This document shows positions 59,859-64,000 of a stretch of 64,000 bases of DNA, piece after piece. Source of the stretch: Protonemura montana. Taxonomy: Eukaryota; Arthropoda; Insecta; Plecoptera; Nemouridae. The notes beneath the pieces are model-generated. The model ran no database searches. It was given only the letters and a program-made list of their open reading frames with translations, and was not told where the DNA came from. Position 1 is the stretch's first letter. The number at the start of each line of letters is the position of its first letter. Both the position numbers and the translations under genes were made by a program. Location: positions 8,532,001-8,596,000 of the forward strand of contig OX387608.1 of assembly GCA_947568835.1 (NCBI GenBank), written 5' to 3'.

Positions 59859-61519
59859 TTGATTGATTGATAGTCTATAAACAGAGAAATCATGTGAACA
59901 CAGTCTCAGAACATGAATACATGAAAACAGAACATGAACATAAATATGACAGAACATGAATACAAACTCTCGTTATTTCCCCTTTTTTTCTTGTACTGGA
60001 AATTTGCCTGTGCAGACAGACTGCAACATGTCAGAAAGCTAGTTTTAAGGATCGTGTAGAATAGCTTTTACAATCAATACATTTCTCTTGCTCAGTGCTG
60101 GGTTGTGTGAAAAATTACTCGAGACAGCATTTTTCTTATATCATGAGTGGGAACTGGCATTTGGATGTCAATTCAAGCAAGATGGTGCATCTTACTCAAC
60201 TCATCGAACATTAAATTTAACATTAATATTCTCACAACATTGCTCACAATATTATCTTTGTTCCCTCAAGAATCATTCCGTGCACTTAAGTAGTTTTAAA
60301 AATGTGTGTGTTTTTTTTATCGTGTTCTTTGGGGATCTTCTCTGTGTGTTAACATCTATGTAACATTTGATATGCTAGAAATACTGTAATCAAAATAAAA
60401 TAGCAAAAAAATGCTTCTATTTTGTCTAATAACCTTGTTACCAAAAAGCATTTTTATAACTTGAAAATAGAGTAAGTTGTTAATGGGAACCACTGGTATT
60501 ATTTACTTATCTGTACTTAGATGAGTACTGTATATAAATAAAATTAATGTATGCTAAAATTAAGCTATTTCACTAATATCTCTGCTGACATTTTTTAAGT
60601 TTTAATTCTCCTGGAAGTTAAACTTGTCGAAAGACTGCGGCAAGAGTTATGTGGGAGCTTCCCACCTTAAGCAGCATAAAATGCAGCAAAGATCTAAAAT
60701 GTGTATGAAATAACTGTCCTTATTGACCTAAGCAAAAGTCCAACTTGGACATTCATTTTGCAAAGACAGTTAAATATTGGCGCTATTTTAGTACGACGAT
60801 ACTCATGATATTGCCTAATGTTCTATATTAGATATGAATACTGATATTAATGGGGCAAATTTGCAACCTCAGAGCTGTGTAAATAAACAGCTGGAACAAC
60901 AAAATCGGACCACGAATGAATACATGTCAAACAATTATTGAATTTGATACATTTTTTGCACATCTCCCTTGATCTGAACTCAGTTTATTCTTGCTAGGGT
61001 GCTGGTTCCAAGTTTTTGGTATTAACTTTATTTCTCAAATTACAGTCTACTTGTCTTTCTTTGCTTTGCTTCCTTTGCGACAACCTGCATGGGCGAAATC
61101 ACTCAGCATTCTTATCGATTTCTGTCTATAATTTGTCAAATGCCTTGACTTCAATCACAACTCACACTTAACTTTGCCTTATTAACAGGAGCAAGGCTGT
61201 GTCCACACATTTTTAGAATTCCATATTTATCTCTGAAATATGTAAGCTGAAATATGCCTTGCCATGCAAATCTGTTCCTGGTGTTCTGTACCTGATGGGA
61301 AAAGGTGAAGGCAAACCGGCAACACTGCTTAGATGGTTAAGTTGATCTGAGTTCGAATGTTGACACCTGACGTGATGATTGTCCTGATGACGTGATGAGT
61401 GCCCTTGATGATTTGTTCAAAGATCCTCTAATTTTCACTTGAAAAGTTGAAACCCACTGTTTTTCAATTTTTGTATCGTACTTTGCCGACAATATGCTAA
61501 GCATGTTCTCTGTTTGTAG
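59859..61519. other. Inter-exon gap containing one decayed exon
   Basis: Apart from the remnant at 60617-60765, nothing coding is seen. A tandem TTGATTGATTGA sits directly after the exon stop. The open frame at 60088-60363 has no recognised features. Confidence 0.45.
60617..60765 (+). pseudogene. lola: Decayed lola exon with remnants of both fingers
   Basis: KDCGKSYVGASHLKQHKMQQ keeps one cysteine, the helix and the histidine of finger 1; the first cysteine is in another frame and the fourth ligand is gone. After an in-frame stop the second finger persists as NCPY, a stop, then PKQKSNLDIHFAKT with the last histidine missing. No good acceptor remains. Confidence 0.65.
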
Positions 61520-61740
61520 CGTTGCTGCCGAAGCTCGGTGTTAGCACTCCTCCAAATCTGCACACACGGTCTGAATGCAACAGTTGTGGAAAGAATTACG
61601 CAAGACTTGAGAGCCTTATCAGGCACCAGCGTTACGAGTGCGGTACGGAGCCTAAGTTTCCCTGCCCACACTGTGCGTATCGATGCAAGCGCAATCATGA
61701 CTTACTCTCGCATATACTGCGCAAACATGAGTTACCTTAA
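61520..61740 (+). CDS. lola: lola alternative terminal exon 16
   Basis: Acceptor TCTCTGTTTGTAG ends at 61519; the split codon would be Ala (CG). Linker LLPKLGVSTPPNLHTRSE; finger 1 CNSCGKNYARLESLIRHQRY then EC; spacer GTEPKFP; finger 2 CPHCAYRCKRNHDLLSHILR then KH; ELP and stop. The linker start LLP is shared with exon 15 (59551), suggesting a common origin. Confidence 0.87.
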
Positions 61741-62877
61741 ACAATCCCAATCATGCAGGGTTTTTTGTTTTTCTGGTGATTCCACAAAGTAGCTGAACAT
61801 AGCAAGCAAAGGATGAAAAGGAAGCTAGACTAGAAAAATATGCGACTGAACAGGGATACAAACAACCATCTATCTTTTGAAATAAAAACAGAACTCGAGG
61901 AAAATAGACAGACGGTGATGTCCATGTGCCTGTTTAAAAAGCATCCTATTCTACAGTTGCTAAGAACTCGTCGATGCCAGTTGCTTTGGACTCTTCCCCC
62001 TTGAAGGGATCCCTTAGCCCACCCCGCCAAACTGGAATCTGTGTCCCCGTATAGTTCAGTTGGTAGAGCACTTGACCGGTAATTGGGAGGTCCCGGGCTT
62101 GTATCCCGGTTTGGTCGCACATTTTTCCAGGCTAGCTTCTTTTCAATCCCCGTCATGTTATGTGCCTTCAATCTGGTTTTCTTTGCCCCTGTAACAAATA
62201 CAAAATAATGCAAAAATAAAAGAAATGTTAATTCCTCCTCATTTTGTGTTTCTTGGTGTTTGCCATCCGAGTTCCATCGCTAATAGGGAAACTGAGTTTA
62301 GGATTGAAAATCACTTGAATAATTTTTGATTATTGGGTGCGATGCTTTGTATTTCCAACCTTCATCAACATCCTCCTGTGTTGCTAGGTTCAACCACCCC
62401 TAAGTGTTTTTCACTTCAGTTTAGTAAAAGTTTTAGGAAGAGTTATCTATAGCAAAATATCCTGTAGCGGAACCGACGTGGCAAATACGGAAACGAGCTC
62501 ATTTTTTCAGGTTCCAGCGTTTTCTTTAGTGTCTGCTTCAGCCATGTCACCTGTATTTAAGATACTCTTTTAACAGCATGTTGATATTAATTGGTATGTG
62601 AATCAAATTTTCAATATAATTTAAATGGGTGCAATAAAAAATAAATTCTATCATATATATGAATAACTAATAAATATATAACCCTTATATCTTGATAAAT
62701 AAATAAAACTGTAACACTTACCACAGAAATGATTGTTTCTTAGTATTTCTTTCATAGTATTTTTTTAATTTCATTTAAAAAAAAAAAAATGTTAAGAAAA
62801 ATGCTACTTACCACTTTACTTTGTTGGGCATTCTACTCCCAGCTTAACTATGTTCTAACATCGTTCTCTGCCCGTAG
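61741..62877. other. Inter-exon gap with tRNA-derived SINE
   Basis: Holds the tRNA-like repeat at 62044-62210; the rest is AT-rich with no coding signal. Confidence 0.5.
62044..62210 (+). repeat. tRNA-derived SINE (tRNA-Thr-like head)
   Basis: An A-box-like TAGTTCAGTTGG (about 62050-62061) and a B-box-like GGCTTGTATCC (62094-62104) stand at tRNA spacing, with a 5-bp T stem CCGGG/CCCGG. The anticodon position reads GGT (62076-62078), but the base before it is C instead of the invariant T, the anticodon stem is mostly G-T pairs and the acceptor stem does not close. An AT-rich tail with AAATACAAAATAATGC follows. It is therefore a SINE or tRNA pseudogene, not a working tRNA. Confidence 0.7.
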
Positions 62878-63101
62878 GTTTCTTGCCCGACCAAACTTTC
62901 AACAACCTTCCAAGCGTTCTTCCTCGAGCACATTGCCCAAACTGTGAGAAAAGTTATGTGAGAACTACCCACCTAAGGAGGCACCAACGCTTGGAGTGCG
63001 GAAAGGAGCCTTCTTTTTTATGCTCTGAATGTCCTTATCGATGCAAGCAGAAACAACATCTCAATGTACACGTTCAGCGTATGCACAAAAAGAAGAAGTA
63101 G
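62878..63101 (+). CDS. lola: lola alternative terminal exon 17
   Basis: Acceptor GTTCTCTGCCCGTAG ends at 62877; split codon Gly (GT). Linker FLPDQTFNNLPSVLPRAH; finger 1 CPNCEKSYVRTTHLRRHQRL then EC; spacer GKEPSFL; finger 2 CSECPYRCKQKQHLNVHVQR then MH; KKKK and stop. It is the last intact exon seen; similar exons probably continue beyond 64000. Confidence 0.87.
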
Positions 63102-64000
63102 TTTCTAGACTTGTAATATGATTGACATTGCAATCTTAGTATATTAAATGAATTTTTGTCTTTGTACCTCACTCTAATTCATATTACCAGAGGTAAAAAC
63201 AAACTGTCTTGTGGTTTTCTTTTTTGTAGTCATTAGATTCTAAATTATGTGCTAATAATGTGTCAGATATTGGTAATGATATGTTTCTTGTCAACAAATT
63301 TTGTATGCCGTATACCGCAGCACGCAAAGAGATAAGTTTTAACCTGAAGTGTTATGTGCGGTAAAACATTTGCAACCCTATCGATGCAAGTGAATTTATA
63401 CATAAAACACATATTTTGCTTTATTTTATAATTCACAATTACCTTAGTGGTGAAGTAGTAGACGCTTTTGCCGTTTTGGTTGACATTTGGTCCTAAAAAC
63501 AGAGCAAACCCTTTAACTAGCCATCAGAACCCTAGCCATCAAACCCTTTAAACAGAGCCATCAGATCGTGGCTCTGAACCACTTCGCCTGATAATAACTT
63601 TAGTATTTCATGTATCATTTCTTGAATTTCTTGGTTGTCCTTTTGATGGGATGCATGTGGTGGTCCTATGAAATGTTCTAATTTCCTTTTTATTTTATAA
63701 TTGGGCTTTTTATTTTATTTTCTGGTACCAAAAGACTGTTTACCATAATGTTGCACAAAGTGGTTCAACTTGTTTGTAAAGATGTCTGGTTAGATATTTG
63801 GTGGTGGATACATCTGTTCATCTGGATATCTGGTTAGTGTTTAAAACAATGCCAGTTTCCCCAGGTGCATCTAACATACCTATATACCTCTAACCAAAAT
63901 ATTTATTTGTGGTTTCATCACCAAAGGATTGGCTTATTTCTTCACAAACTGCAAGCTTATTTTGAGTCGAGTTTGAAATTGATTGTCATTCATGACACTT
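63102..64000. other. Right edge of the window
   Basis: A family D repeat copy lies at about 63440-63510. At about 63373-63395 the wording CCCTATCGATGCAAG would encode PYRCK, as in the second finger of array exons, but nothing else of a finger remains; it may be a last trace of another decayed exon. No intact exon follows before the edge. Confidence 0.35.

Larger units (their letters stand above)
33509..64000 (+). other. lola: lola-type array of alternative 3'-terminal zinc-finger exons
   Basis: Seventeen intact exons start at 33509, 34719, 36393, 38047, 43562, 44630, 45510, 48366, 50561, 53384, 54492, 56448, 58010, 58641, 59551, 61520 and 62878. All follow a pyrimidine-rich AG acceptor and all take the same phase: the first two bases complete a split codon. 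With a preceding G this codon is Gly in 11 of 17. Each exon encodes a C-x2-C-x12-H-x4-C finger, exactly seven spacer residues, a C-x2-C-x12-H-x3/4-H finger and a stop. The frequent ECGKEP spacer and CPYR(C)KRK second finger are the lola signature. In insects lola is a BTB transcription factor for axon guidance and neural fate; each terminal exon gives a different DNA specificity. Decayed exons are listed separately. The BTB exons are not in this window. Confidence 0.88.

Noticed and set aside
62041..62125. Functional tRNA-Thr gene
   Set aside because: Acceptor stem does not pair, the position before the anticodon is C, and the anticodon stem is mostly G-T; a SINE head explains it better.

Overview
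The window is eukaryotic, almost certainly from an arthropod and most likely an insect. It is AT-rich, its genes are split by GT-AG introns, it is full of hAT-type transposon relics, SINE-like repeats and AT microsatellites, and about half of it is an array of paired zinc-finger terminal exons of the longitudinals lacking (lola) type. I see nothing prokaryotic. All identifications come from reading translations and splice sites by eye; no database search was run.

Left half (1-30.2 kb): ordinary housekeeping genes, all rebuilt here exon by exon. (1) The 3' end of a MOV10/Armitage-like RNA helicase (+, 808-2235). (2) An NCOA5-like RRM protein (-, 5565-11875, 8 exons, 626 aa) with a long MDRGP pentapeptide repeat and a 2-kb hAT relic in one intron. 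(3) An intronless mitochondrial ribosomal protein bL36m gene (+, 12482-12847). (4) A complete lariat debranching enzyme gene, DBR1 (-, 14015-18267, 7 exons, 574 aa), with a non-LTR retrotransposon fragment in its last intron. (5) A ribosomal-L1-domain (RSL1D1-like) gene (+, 18695-23377, 7 exons, 332 aa) that shares a 427-bp divergent promoter with DBR1. (6) An unidentified large coiled-coil gene (+, 25062-30194, about 897 aa).

Right half (33.5-64 kb): at least 17 intact and 6 decayed alternative 3'-terminal exons, all on the + strand, and the array appears to run off the right edge. Each intact exon has its own 3' splice site in the same phase (two bases complete a split codon), a variable linker of 7-25 residues, a first finger with ligands C-x2-C-x12-H-x4-C, a 7-residue inter-finger spacer (usually GKEPTFx), a second finger C-x2-C-x12-H-x3/4-H, and a stop soon after; several are followed by AATAAA. 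One exon carries three fingers. The decayed exons show lost cysteines, frameshifts and early stops, so exons appear to be born by tandem duplication and to die in place.

The constitutive lola exons (BTB domain) are not in the window, and at least six unrelated genes on both strands lie immediately upstream of the array. The array must therefore be joined to its BTB exons over more than 33 kb of gene-containing DNA, or from a separate transcript, as reported for Drosophila lola trans-splicing. A GC-richer, 5'-UTR-like stretch near 30.9-31.2 kb, just before the first exon, is a candidate internal promoter. Mobile elements include three hAT-type elements with recognisable 8-bp target duplications, a pogo/Tigger-like transposase relic, a tRNA-derived SINE and several fold-back repeats.
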